NCBI GenBank assembly: GCA_021166835.1
Contig: JAJPEN010000007.1
Location: forward strand, 1 to 52,953
From: Burkholderiaceae bacterium
GTDB taxonomy: Bacteria > Pseudomonadota > Gammaproteobacteria > Burkholderiales > Burkholderiaceae
DNA: 52,953 nucleotides
Reading direction: 5' to 3'
Shown here in pieces: positions 18,353-27,089 of this stretch. The position numbers and the translations under genes are program-made. Positions within the stretch are counted from its first letter, which is position 1. Each line of letters starts with the position of its first letter. The notes beneath the pieces were generated by a model. That model saw only the letters and a program-made list of their open reading frames with translations. It was not told the DNA's origin and did no database searches.

Positions 18353-19687
18353 ATGCAGGTTCTGTGCGGAACCGATTTCAGCGACCGTGCCGAGGAGGCG
18401 GCGGCGCTCGGCGCGGCGCTCGCGCAGCGCACCGGGGGCGAACTGACGCTGGTTCACGTCCTCGACACGCGCAGCGTGCTGCTCGGCCCGGCGCCCGTGC
18501 TCGACGCGATCGAGGAGAACGCGCGGCAGCGGCTGCAGGCGAGCGCCGAAAGCCTGCGAGCCACCGGCGCGAAGGTGAGCACCGAACTGCCTGCGGGCTG
18601 GCCCGACGAGGCGATCGTCGCCGAGGCGAAGAAGCGCGGCGCAGGCCTGCTCGTGCTGCCGGCGATCGGCCGGCGCGACGGCGTCGCGGTGCGACTGGGC
18701 AAGACCTGCGAGCGCGTGTTGCGCAGCACCGAGACGCCGATGCTGGTGCTGCGCGATGCGTCACCGCTTCTTTCGTGGCTGCGCGGCGAACGCGCACTGC
18801 GCCTGCTCGTCGCCTACGACTTCACGCCGCAGGCCGATGCCGCCCTGCTGTTCGCCGCCAGGCTCGCCGGGCTGGGCTCGTGCCAGCTGCTCGCTGCCTA
18901 CGCGGAAGATCCGCGACGCGAGGCCACGCGACTCGGATTGCTCGACGAGCCGGGGCGCGCGCAGCAACACCTGCGCGAGGAGATCGCTGCGCGCATCGGG
19001 CGCGCACTGCCGTCGCTGCCGGTCGAAGTGGTGGTATCGGCGCACGAAGGCGAACCGGGAGCGCGGCTCGCGCAACTGGCCGAGCACGAACAGGCCGACC
19101 TGCTGCTGGTCGGCTCGCACCAGCGCAATGCGGTCGAGCGCCTGTTCACCGGCTCGGTCGCGCTCGACCTGCTGCGCGATTCGCCGGTCAACGTGCTCGT
19201 GGTCCCCGGCGCCGCCGTCGCCTCGGCCTCGCTGCTTCCGCCGGTGATTCGGCGCATCGTCGCCGCCACCGACCTGTCGCCGATCGGCAATCGCGCGGTG
19301 GCGCACGCGCTCGCCCTCGCGCCCGCAGGCGCCGAAGTCGTCGTCGTTCACGTGGTCAGTCCGAACCTGATGCGCAACGGGCGCTACGGCCGGGCGTCGC
19401 ATCCCGAGTTCGCCCGCGAGCACGCAGCGGTCGTCGCCGAACGGCGCCAGGCGCTCGAGGCGCTGGTCGCCGACCCGGGCAGCGCCAGGGTGCGCATCGA
19501 CCTCGTCGAGAACGATCGCCCCGACCGCGCGCTGCTCGAAGCGATCGAACGCGAAGCCGCCGACCTCGTCTGCGCCGGAACCATCGGCCGTACCGGACTC
19601 GGCGCGATGCTGCTCGGCTCCACCGCGCAGACGCTGCTGCGCGGCACGCGAAGGCCGATATTGCTGGTGCAGCCGCAGGAGCGATAA
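18353..19687 (+). CDS. Universal stress protein with three UspA domains
   Basis: 444 aa, with three Usp-like units at roughly 1-133, 147-282 and 298-442. Each opens with a beta-strand of the LLVAYDFTPQA/RIVAATDLSPI type. The second (LLVGSHQRNAVERLFTGSVA) and third (VCAGTIGRTGLGAMLLGSTA) end with Usp ATP-loop-like motifs. Most Usp proteins have one or two units, so three is unusual. TACAAT at 18319-18324 is a good -10 and GGAGAAAGG precedes the ATG. The gene converges with sua5 across a giant hairpin. Likely a stress or energy-state protein; specific role unknown. Confidence 0.85.
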   Translation: MQVLCGTDFSDRAEEAAALGAALAQRTGGELTLVHVLDTRSVLLGPAPVLDAIEENARQRLQASAESLRATGAKVSTELPAGWPDEAIVAEAKKRGAGLLVLPAIGRRDGVAVRLGKTCERVLRSTETPMLVLRDASPLLSWLRGERALRLLVAYDFTPQADAALLFAARLAGLGSCQLLAAYAEDPRREATRLGLLDEPGRAQQHLREEIAARIGRALPSLPVEVVVSAHEGEPGARLAQLAEHEQADLLLVGSHQRNAVERLFTGSVALDLLRDSPVNVLVVPGAAVASASLLPPVIRRIVAATDLSPIGNRAVAHALALAPAGAEVVVVHVVSPNLMRNGRYGRASHPEFAREHAAVVAERRQALEALVADPGSARVRIDLVENDRPDRALLEAIEREAADLVCAGTIGRTGLGAMLLGSTAQTLLRGTRRPILLVQPQER

Positions 19688-19785
19688 AAAAAGTGAAGGG
19701 TGAAGGGTCAAGGGTCAAGGGGAAAAGCCTCGACCTCGGCAGTCGGGGCTTCTGCCCTTCACCCTTGACCCTTCACCCTTCACTT
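19684..19785 (-). terminator. Giant hairpin terminator built from heptad repeats
   Basis: Two 31-nt arms (19691-19721 and 19755-19785) are inverted complements with a single mismatch. Each arm is made of 7-bp units, GTGAAGG and GTCAAGG. The loop holds an inner 10-bp stem (AAGCCTCGAC with GTCGGGGCTT, one mismatch). On the minus strand the stem is followed by seven T residues, a canonical intrinsic terminator for the purC-purE-purK-sua5 unit. The last codons and TGA of sua5 lie inside the arm. Confidence 0.85.
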
Positions 19786-20765
19786 CTCGTCGAAGCAGCA
19801 GCCCGTCGCAATCGATCCCCCACCGCGCGCCACTCGGGCGTCCGCGGGACGCGTTCGATGACGATGCGGTCGCAGCCGGATCGATCGAGGCGGCGCAGCG
19901 TGTCGTAGAGTTCGTGCGCGGTGCTGCGGGCGTCGTGCGACATCGCCAGGCCGACGTCGGCGATCGAAGGAGGCACCGAGCGCGACCAGAGGGCGACGCT
20001 GCGGCCCTGCGAGCGCCACTGCGCCACCCGCGCGGGCACTTCGTCGGCGTCGACGACCTCGACCGGCGTGGCCGGCGCGTAATGCGCATCGAGCGTGCCC
20101 GAGGCGCGCGGCGCATGCACGTCGCGTTCGAGCACTTCCTCGCCGAGCACCGCGGCGAGTTGCGCGACCGAGACGCCGCCGGGGCGCAACAGCACCGGCC
20201 GGCCGCGGCTGAGATCGACGATCGTCGACTCCACGCCGACCTCGCACGGACCGCCATCGAGAATCAGCGGCGCGTCGTCGCCCAGGTCTTCGACGACGTG
20301 CTCGGCGCGCGTCGGACTGATGCGACCGAAGCGGTTCGCCGACGGGGCCGCGATGCCGACGCCGCCGCGCCGCGCGAACGCATGCAGCAGCGCGCGCGCC
20401 ACCGGATGGGCCGGCGCGCGCAGCCCGATCGTCGACTCGGCGCCGCAGGCCCAGGCGGGCGCATCGGCGGCGCGCTTCAGGATCAGCGTGAGCGGCCCGG
20501 GCCAGAAAGCTTCGGCCAGGCGCTGTGCGCGCTGCGACCACTCGGCCCACAGCTTTGCGGGTCCGTCGTCGAGGATGTGCACGATCAACGGATGCCCGAG
20601 CGGGCGCTGCTTGATCCGGTACACCGCGGCGACCGCATCGCGATTCGCAGCGTCCGCGCCGAGCCCGTACACGGTCTCGGTGGGAAAGACGACCAGCTCG
20701 CCGGCCGCGAGTCGCGCGGCCGCCTCCTCGATCGCCCCGGCATCGGCCGGCCGCACGACCGTCAT
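19773..20765 (-). CDS. L-threonylcarbamoyladenylate synthase (Sua5/YrdC family)
   Basis: 330 aa, the long Sua5 type. The YrdC domain runs from about 8 to 195 (VVFPTETVYGLGADAAN, KQRPLGHPLIVHI, PSANRFGRISPT) and a C-terminal Sua5 domain follows. It makes threonylcarbamoyl-AMP from threonine, bicarbonate and ATP for t6A37 modification of tRNA. The start is fixed by an ATGA overlap with purK. The last few codons (AASTRSEG) and the stop are encoded in the heptad-repeat hairpin, so the C-terminus has probably been altered by repeat growth. Confidence 0.92.
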   Translation of the reverse strand: MTVVRPADAGAIEEAAARLAAGELVVFPTETVYGLGADAANRDAVAAVYRIKQRPLGHPLIVHILDDGPAKLWAEWSQRAQRLAEAFWPGPLTLILKRAADAPAWACGAESTIGLRAPAHPVARALLHAFARRGGVGIAAPSANRFGRISPTRAEHVVEDLGDDAPLILDGGPCEVGVESTIVDLSRGRPVLLRPGGVSVAQLAAVLGEEVLERDVHAPRASGTLDAHYAPATPVEVVDADEVPARVAQWRSQGRSVALWSRSVPPSIADVGLAMSHDARSTAHELYDTLRRLDRSGCDRIVIERVPRTPEWRAVGDRLRRAAASTRSEG

Positions 20766-21997
20766 CGCGCGCAGACTCCGATACCGAGGAATCGCTCGAT
20801 CGCATCGGCGACGGCATCGGCTTCGGCGGCCGATGCGCCGAGGACGGTCACGTGGCCCATCTTGCGCCCGCGCCGCGCCTCGCGCTTGCCGTACAGGTGC
20901 AGCTTCGCGCACGGGTGCCGCAGCACCGACGCCCAATCGGGTTCGCGCATCGCGTTCGTGTCGTCGTGGAACCAGACGTCGCCCAGCAGATTGAGCATCA
21001 CGGCCGGCGCGAGCAGGCGCGTGTCGCCGAGCGGCAAGCCGGCGAGCGCGCGCGCCTGCTGCTCGAACTGGCTCGTCACGCAGGCGTCGATCGTCGCGTG
21101 GCCGGAATTGTGCGGACGCGGCGCGATCTCGTTGACGAGCAGCGTCGCATCGGCGAGCACGAAGAACTCGACGCACAGCACGCCCACGTAATCGAGCGCA
21201 TCGGCGATGCGCCGCGCGGCATCGACGGCGCGTAGTGCGAGCGACGGATCGACGCGCGCGGGAAAGGTGGTGCGAGCGAGGATGCCATCGCGGTGCACGT
21301 TGCCCGCGACGTCCCACGCCAGGCTCTCGCCGTCGAAGCCTCGCGCGAGCAGCACCGACAGCTCGCTGTCGAGCGCGAGCCGCCGCTCGAGCACGCAGGG
21401 CGCCGAACCCAGCGCGGCAAAAGCCGAGCACGCCTCCTCGGCGTTCGCCACGCCGGCCTGCCCCTTGCCGTCGTAGCCCAGGCGCGCGAGCTTGACGATG
21501 CCGGGGAAGAGCGCATCGGGTGCTTCGCGCGCGTCGTCGACGCTGCGCAGCGCCCGATACGGCGCGGTGGGCAGCCCCGCCGCGCGAACGAAATCCTTCT
21601 CGGCGATGCGGTTCTGCGCGATCGCCACGCTGCCGGCCGAGGGCGCGACGATCGTCCGCTCGGACAGCTGCTGCAACGCGCGCGCGGGCACGTTCTCGAA
21701 CTCGGTCGTCACCGCCGCGCAGGTTTCGGCCAGCTCGGCCAGCGCCGCTTCGTCGAGATAGTCGGCGCGCAGATGCCGCTCGGCGATCGAGCCTGCCGGA
21801 CTGTCGGCGCCGGGATCGAGCACGCAGACGCGATAGCCGAGGCTTTGCGCGGCCATGCAGAACATGCGACCGAGCTGGCCGCCCCCGAGCATGCCGAGCC
21901 AGTTGCCGGGCGCGAGCGGAGCCGAAGGCCGGCGCGGCAGCGGCGGCGCGGCGGCGGCAGCGGCAGTTGCCCCGTCGTTGCGCGGCATCGGGTTCAT
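20762..21997 (-). CDS. purK: N5-carboxyaminoimidazole ribonucleotide synthase
   Basis: 411 aa from ATG 21997 (a second in-frame ATG at 21988 is equally possible). An Ala/Pro-rich N-terminal tail of about 25 residues precedes the conserved GMLGGGQLGRMFCMAA. ATP-grasp features include KLARLGYDGKGQ and VNEIAPRPHNSGHATIDA. The enzyme uses ATP and bicarbonate to convert AIR to N5-CAIR in purine synthesis. It lies between purE and sua5 in a tight operon, 13 nt after the purE stop, and its own stop overlaps the sua5 start. Confidence 0.95.
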   Translation of the reverse strand: MNPMPRNDGATAAAAAAPPLPRRPSAPLAPGNWLGMLGGGQLGRMFCMAAQSLGYRVCVLDPGADSPAGSIAERHLRADYLDEAALAELAETCAAVTTEFENVPARALQQLSERTIVAPSAGSVAIAQNRIAEKDFVRAAGLPTAPYRALRSVDDAREAPDALFPGIVKLARLGYDGKGQAGVANAEEACSAFAALGSAPCVLERRLALDSELSVLLARGFDGESLAWDVAGNVHRDGILARTTFPARVDPSLALRAVDAARRIADALDYVGVLCVEFFVLADATLLVNEIAPRPHNSGHATIDACVTSQFEQQARALAGLPLGDTRLLAPAVMLNLLGDVWFHDDTNAMREPDWASVLRHPCAKLHLYGKREARRGRKMGHVTVLGASAAEADAVADAIERFLGIGVCAR

Positions 21998-22010
21998 CGT
22001 CGAGGCGCCG

Positions 22011-22544
22011 TCAGGCGTCGGGCAGCGTCGTGCTGCGCGCCGATTCGGTCTGCGCGCTGCGGAAGGCAACGAGCCGGCCGGCCAGCGCCGGGTCGTCGAC
22101 GGCGAGCATCGCCACCGCATGCAGCGCCGCATTCGCTGCGCCGGCCTCGCCGATCGCGAAAGTAGCCACCGGGATTCCGCGCGGCATCTGCACGATCGAC
22201 AGCAGCGAGTCTTCGCCGCGCAGGTACTTCGACGGACAGGGAACGCCGAGCACCGGAACGATGGTCTTCGACGCGAGCATTCCGGGCAGATGCGCAGCCC
22301 CGCCGGCGCCGGCGATGATCGCCCGCAATCCGCGCTCGCGCGCGCGTTCGGCGTAGTCGAACATCTCATCGGGCATCCGGTGCGCCGAGACGACGCGCGC
22401 CTCGAAAGGCACGCCGAACTCGCGCAGCACCGCCGCCGCGTGCTGCATCACGCCCCAGTCGCTGCCCGAACCCATGACGATGCCGACGAGGGCGTCGACC
22501 ACTTCCGTTGCCGCGGGTTCGTTGCCGACGGAAATTTCGCTCAT
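22011..22544 (-). CDS. purE: N5-carboxyaminoimidazole ribonucleotide mutase
   Basis: 177 aa, class I Pur[19 protein letters not shown] (residues 20-37), VVSAHRMPD and [22 protein letters not shown] are the family signatures, including the conserved His in SAHR. It moves the carboxylate of N5-CAIR to C4, directly after PurK. It is separated from purC by a stretch containing a heptad tandem repeat. Confidence 0.96.
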   Translation of the reverse strand: MSEISVGNEPAATEVVDALVGIVMGSGSDWGVMQHAAAVLREFGVPFEARVVSAHRMPDEMFDYAERARERGLRAIIAGAGGAAHLPGMLASKTIVPVLGVPCPSKYLRGEDSLLSIVQMPRGIPVATFAIGEAGAANAALHAVAMLAVDDPALAGRLVAFRSAQTESARSTTLPDA

Positions 22545-22560
22545 CGCTCGCCGCTCTTCG

Positions 22561-22602
22561 ATCGTTCGTCGTTGGTCGTTGGTCGTTCGTCGTTGGTCCT
22601 GC
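22561..22602. repeat. Six tandem 7-bp units between purC and purE
   Basis: Units GTCGTTG/GTCGTTC with degenerate ends fill most of the 69-bp gap between the purC stop and the purE start, leaving a purE ribosome-binding region outside. Confidence 0.85.
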
Positions 22603-22613
22603 GAGCCTGCGCC

Positions 22614-23534
<921 letters not shown>

Positions 23535-23580
23535 CGGTCGTTGGCGCAAAAGCGCCATTCTGCCCGAAGGCGGCGCGGCA

Positions 23581-24360
23581 TCAGGTCGAGAGCCTGCGCA
23601 TCCAGCCCAGACCGTTGCGCGTTCCGCTGCGCGGCCGGTATTCGCAACCGACCCAGCCGTCGTAGCCGAGCTGGTCGAGCAGCGCGAACAGGTACGGGTA
23701 GTGCAGCTCGCCCACGTCCGGTTCCGTGCGCTCCGGCACGCCGGCGATCTGGATGTGGCCGACGACTGAAAGATGGCGACGAATCTTCGTGGAGACGTCG
23801 CCTTCGACGATCTGGCAGTGGTACAGATCCATCTGCACCTTCAGGTTCGGCTCGCCCACCTCGTCGACGATCGCGTGCGCCTCCGCCTGCGTGGTAAGGA
23901 AATAGCCCGGAACGTCGCGCCGGTTGATCGGCTCGATGAGCGCGGTCACTCCGGCGCTCGCCAGGCGTCGGCAGGCCCGGCGCAGGTTGCTCACGTAGGT
24001 CGCGCGCTGCTCGCCTCGTCGCGCCTCGTCGCGCACGACGCCCGCCATCACGTGCAGCCGGGAGCAGCCGAGTACAGAAGCGTATTCGAGCGCCTGGTCG
24101 ATCGACGCATGGAACGCATCGACCCGATCGGGCAGGCTGGCCAGGCCGCGCTCGCCGGCGCGCGCTTCGCCGGGCGGCGCGTTGAAGAGCGCCTGCTCGA
24201 GTCCGTTGGCGAGCAGCGCCGCGCGGATCTCGACGGCCGAATGCTCGTAGGGGAACAGGAACTCGACCGCGCGGAAGCCGTCGCGCGCCGCCGCCTCGAA
24301 GCGATCGAAGAACGGCAACTCGGTGTACAGCCAGGAAAGGTTCGCTGCGAACTTCGGCAT
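23581..24360 (-). CDS. hyi: Hydroxypyruvate isomerase family protein
   Basis: 259 aa TIM-barrel sugar isomerase. The N-terminus [29 protein letters not shown] and the segments [14 protein letters not shown] and QMDLYHCQ match hydroxypyruvate isomerases; the Glu in IEP and Asp in MDLYH are likely metal ligands. It interconverts hydroxypyruvate and tartronate semialdehyde in glyoxylate metabolism. AGGGAG precedes the chosen ATG. Upstream in-frame codons fall into a 22-bp tandem repeat and are excluded. No gcl or glxR neighbour is present, so the annotation rests on sequence alone. Confidence 0.88.
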   Translation of the reverse strand: MPKFAANLSWLYTELPFFDRFEAAARDGFRAVEFLFPYEHSAVEIRAALLANGLEQALFNAPPGEARAGERGLASLPDRVDAFHASIDQALEYASVLGCSRLHVMAGVVRDEARRGEQRATYVSNLRRACRRLASAGVTALIEPINRRDVPGYFLTTQAEAHAIVDEVGEPNLKVQMDLYHCQIVEGDVSTKIRRHLSVVGHIQIAGVPERTEPDVGELHYPYLFALLDQLGYDGWVGCEYRPRSGTRNGLGWMRRLST

Positions 24361-24378
24361 CGTTGCTCCCTGCGTTCC

Positions 24379-24444
24379 GCCATCGTGCAGGCGCGATCCT
24401 GCCATCGTGCAGGCGCGATCCTGCCATCATGCGGGCGCGATCCT
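24379..24444. repeat. Three tandem 22-bp units in the hyi/tauE divergent region
   Basis: Units of 22 bp starting GCCATCGTGCAGG. Units 1 (24379-24400) and 2 (24401-24422) are identical, unit 3 (24423-24444) has two changes. They occupy the upstream region of both divergent genes. Confidence 0.85.
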
Positions 24445-24516
24445 TCATGATAGAGATCCGCGTGCCATGGCACGACGACCCGGAAGCGAAAGCCGCATCT
24501 CCCCTCGGATGCCCCG

Positions 24517-25310
24517 ATGATCTGGATCGCGACCTATCTCGCCGCGGGCGCCGGCGTGGGCTTCCTCGCCGGCCTGCTCGGCATCGGCGGCGGAATGACG
24601 CTGGTGCCGATCCTCGCGACGCTGTTCGGCGCGCAGGCCCTGGCGCCCGACTACAACGTGCACCTCGCGCTGGGCACCGGAATGGCATCGGTGCTGTTCA
24701 CGTCGAGCGCGAGCGTCGCGAACACCATCGGCACGCGGCGGTGGACTGGCGCATCGTCGGGCGCATCGCGCCGGGCATGCTGCTCGGCGCCCTGTCGTCG
24801 ACGGTGGCCGCCGGATGGATCAGCCAGCGCACGCTCGCGCTCGCCTTCGCCGTGATCGTCTTCGCCGGCGCCACGCAGATCCTCGTCGGCCGAAAGCCGA
24901 AGGCGGCGCGCGAGATGCCGGGTACGGCCGCCACCTTCGTCGTCGCGTACGGGATCGGCGTGATCTGCGGCCTCGTTTCCGCCGGCGGCGCCTTCCTCAC
25001 CATCCCTTTCATGCTCTTCTGCGGGGTGACGATGCACCGCGCGATCGGCACTGCCGCCGCCATCGGCGTTCCGGTCGCCCTCGTCGGCACGATCGGCTAC
25101 GTCACCGGCGGCTGGCGCATCGACGACCTGCCATCGATGACGCTGGGCTTCGTCTACCTGCCGGCGCTCGTCTCGCTGGTGGCGGCGAGCGTGCTCACGG
25201 CGCCGTGGGGCGCGCGAAAGGCGCATGCGCTGCCCGTCGCGACGCTCAGGCGCGTGTTCGCGGGCCTGCTGTACCTGCTGGCGACGAAGATGGCGGTGAG
25301 CGCGTGGTGA
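24517..25310 (+). pseudogene. TauE/SafE family sulfite/anion exporter, frameshifted
   Basis: Two reading frames encode one protein. From ATG 24517 the N-terminal part reads LAGLLGIGGGMTLVPIL and GTGMASVLFTSSASVANTIG. From about 24733 the rest continues one frame away as VDWRIVGRIAPGMLLGALSS to the stop at 25310. Adding one C near GGCACGCGG restores about 264 aa with the usual eight-helix TauE/SafE layout. The family exports sulfite, sulfoacetate or similar anions. No slippery heptamer is evident, so this is a real mutation or a sequence error rather than programmed frameshifting. Confidence 0.75.
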
Positions 25311-25392
25311 GCGCGGCGGAACCGGCCTCCCTCGCGACGACACACGATCTGCCGCGCTGCTGCGGCGAAAAACGCAACGAGGAGAACGACCG

Positions 25393-25710
25393 ATGATCAG
25401 CGAACTCGTCTGGTTCGACCTGCCCGCCGGAATGCGCCGGGAAGAGGTGGTGGAGGGAATGCGCGAAGTGGCGGCTGCCTGGCGCCGCAACCCGGAGCTG
25501 ATCCGCAAGACCTTCCTCTACGACGCAGCGAACAGGCGCACCGGCGCGCTGTACCTGTGGAAGTCGAAAGAGGCGGCCAACGCCGCGCACGACGATGCGT
25601 GGCGCCGGCGCATACGCGAGAAATACGGCAGCACGCCGACGCGACAGTTCTTCGAGACGCCGCTCGTCGTCGACAACGCGCTCGGGCAGACGATCGAAGA
25701 CACGGCGTAA
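25393..25710 (+). CDS. YdhR-like putative monooxygenase (dimeric alpha-beta barrel)
   Basis: 105 aa. ISELVWFDLPAGMRREEVVEGM at the start and GALYLWKSKEAANAAHDDAWRRRI in the middle resemble YdhR/antibiotic-biosynthesis monooxygenase-type ferredoxin-fold proteins. GAGGAGAA lies 9 nt before ATG. It follows the tauE-like gene by 82 nt on the same strand. Biochemical role unknown; homologues are often seen near oxidative or detoxification genes. Confidence 0.7.
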   Translation: MISELVWFDLPAGMRREEVVEGMREVAAAWRRNPELIRKTFLYDAANRRTGALYLWKSKEAANAAHDDAWRRRIREKYGSTPTRQFFETPLVVDNALGQTIEDTA

Positions 25711-25747
25711 GAGCCAGGCCGGTCAGCTCCCCGCCCGCTGCGGGTCG

Positions 25748-25782
25748 AGCCCGGAACGCTGCGAGGCACAGCGTTTCGGGCT
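25748..25782. terminator. Strong hairpin between ydhR-like gene and fba
   Basis: Arms of 14 nt (AGCCCGGAACGCTG and CAGCGTTTCGGGCT, one G-T pair) around a 7-nt loop, in the convergent gap. A wider inverted repeat GGCCGGTCA (25717-25725) / TGACCGGCC (25827-25835) encloses it. Likely a bidirectional terminator, without a clear T-tract. Confidence 0.55.
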
Positions 25783-25831
25783 GCGAAGACTCCTTTCGGG
25801 CGGAAAACGCCGCGGTTCGCAGAAAATGACC

Positions 25832-25915
25832 GGCCGCTGATTCAGCGGACGACCTGCGCCAGCTCACCCTTGCGGCCGCCGACTCAGCGGACGACCTGCG
25901 CCAGCTCGCCCTTGC
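25832..25915. repeat. 42-bp tandem duplication covering the fba 3' end
   Basis: Copy A (25832-25873) and copy B (25874-25915) differ at three of 42 positions. Copy B contains the true fba stop and last ten sense codons; copy A is a downstream echo in the same frame that would again encode KGELAQVVR and a stop. Confidence 0.9.
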
Positions 25916-26948
25916 GATAACGGTCGATCATCACCGACAGCGCGACCGGCTTGATCCGGCTTGCCTGCCCCTCGCAGCCGAATTCCCGATAGCGCGCCAG
26001 GCACACCTTCTTCGCCGCCGCGTGCGCCGGCTTCAGGTACTCGCGAGGGTCGAACTTCGACGGGTTCTCGGCGAAGAAGCGGCGGATCGCACCGGTCATC
26101 GCCAGACGGATGTCGGTGTCGATGTTGATCTTGCGCACACCGAACCTGATCGCCTCCTGGATCTCCTCGACCGGCACGCCGTAGGTTTCCTTCATGTCGC
26201 CGCCGAATTCGCGGATCTCGGCCAGCAGCTCCTGCAGCACCGACGAGGAGCCGTGCATCACCAGGTGCGTATTCGGAATGCGGCGATGGATCTCCTTGAT
26301 CCGATCGATGGCGAGGATGTCGCCGGTGGGCTTGCGCGAGAACTTGTAGGCGCCGTGCGAAGTGCCGATCGCAATGGCCAGCGCGTCGACCTGCGTTTTC
26401 TTGACGAAGTCGGCTGCCTGCTCGGGATCGGTGAGCAGCTGCTCGCGCGTCATCCTGCCTTCCGCGCCGTGGCCGTCCTCCTTGTCGCCCTTCATCGTCT
26501 CGAGCGACCCGAGGCAGCCCAGTTCGCCTTCCACGGTGACGCCGACCGTGTGCGCCATCTCGACGACGCGCCGCGTGACGTCGACGTTGTACTCGTAGGA
26601 CGCGATCGTCTTGCCGTCTTCCTGCAGCGAACCGTCCATCATCACCGACGAGAAGCCGAGGCGGATCGCCTGCAGGCAGACGGCCGGCGACTGGCCGTGG
26701 TCCTGGTGCATGACGACCGGAACGCTCGGGTAGCTCTCGACCGCCGCTTCGATCAGGTGCCGCAGGAACAGCTCGCCGGCGTATTTCCGCGCGCCGGCCG
26801 AGGCCTGCATGATGACCGGCGCATCGGCCTCGCTCGCTGCGGCCATGATGGCCTGCACCTGCTCGAGGTTGTTGACGTTGAACGCCGGGATCCCGTAGCC
26901 GTTCTCGGCGGCGTGATCGAGCAGCTGACGCATCGAAACCAGGGGCAT
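25884..26948 (-). CDS. fba: Fructose-bisphosphate aldolase, class II
   Basis: 354 aa, class IIB (CbbA-like). [11 protein letters not shown] carries the zinc-binding His residues, [11 protein letters not shown] follows, [18 protein letters not shown] is typical, and [11 protein letters not shown] binds phosphate. It splits fructose-1,6-bisphosphate into two trioses and serves glycolysis and gluconeogenesis. It lies 141 bp downstream of pyk. The 3' end has undergone a 42-bp tandem duplication that leaves the stop codon intact. Confidence 0.97.
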   Translation of the reverse strand: MPLVSMRQLLDHAAENGYGIPAFNVNNLEQVQAIMAAASEADAPVIMQASAGARKYAGELFLRHLIEAAVESYPSVPVVMHQDHGQSPAVCLQAIRLGFSSVMMDGSLQEDGKTIASYEYNVDVTRRVVEMAHTVGVTVEGELGCLGSLETMKGDKEDGHGAEGRMTREQLLTDPEQAADFVKKTQVDALAIAIGTSHGAYKFSRKPTGDILAIDRIKEIHRRIPNTHLVMHGSSSVLQELLAEIREFGGDMKETYGVPVEEIQEAIRFGVRKINIDTDIRLAMTGAIRRFFAENPSKFDPREYLKPAHAAAKKVCLARYREFGCEGQASRIKPVALSVMIDRYRKGELAQVVR

Positions 26949-27089
26949 GACGACCTCCGAAGTGAACTCGGCGCAGGCCCCGGCCCCTGCCGCGGCGCCG
27001 GAGGCTGCGCGAAGTTCCCTCGTCGGTCGATTATCGCCTACGCGGCGGCCCCGCTCGCCGATCTCCGGCGGCGGGGTGCGACATGCGCT

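Noticed and set aside
19715..20257. Open frame opposite and within sua5, ending in KGEGSRVKG-type repeats
   Set aside because: The repeated residues are only a translation of the heptad DNA array; the frame lies within sua5.
24517..25310. Programmed ribosomal frameshift in the tauE-like gene
   Set aside because: No slippery heptamer or downstream stimulator seen at the frame change; a one-base deletion explains it more simply.
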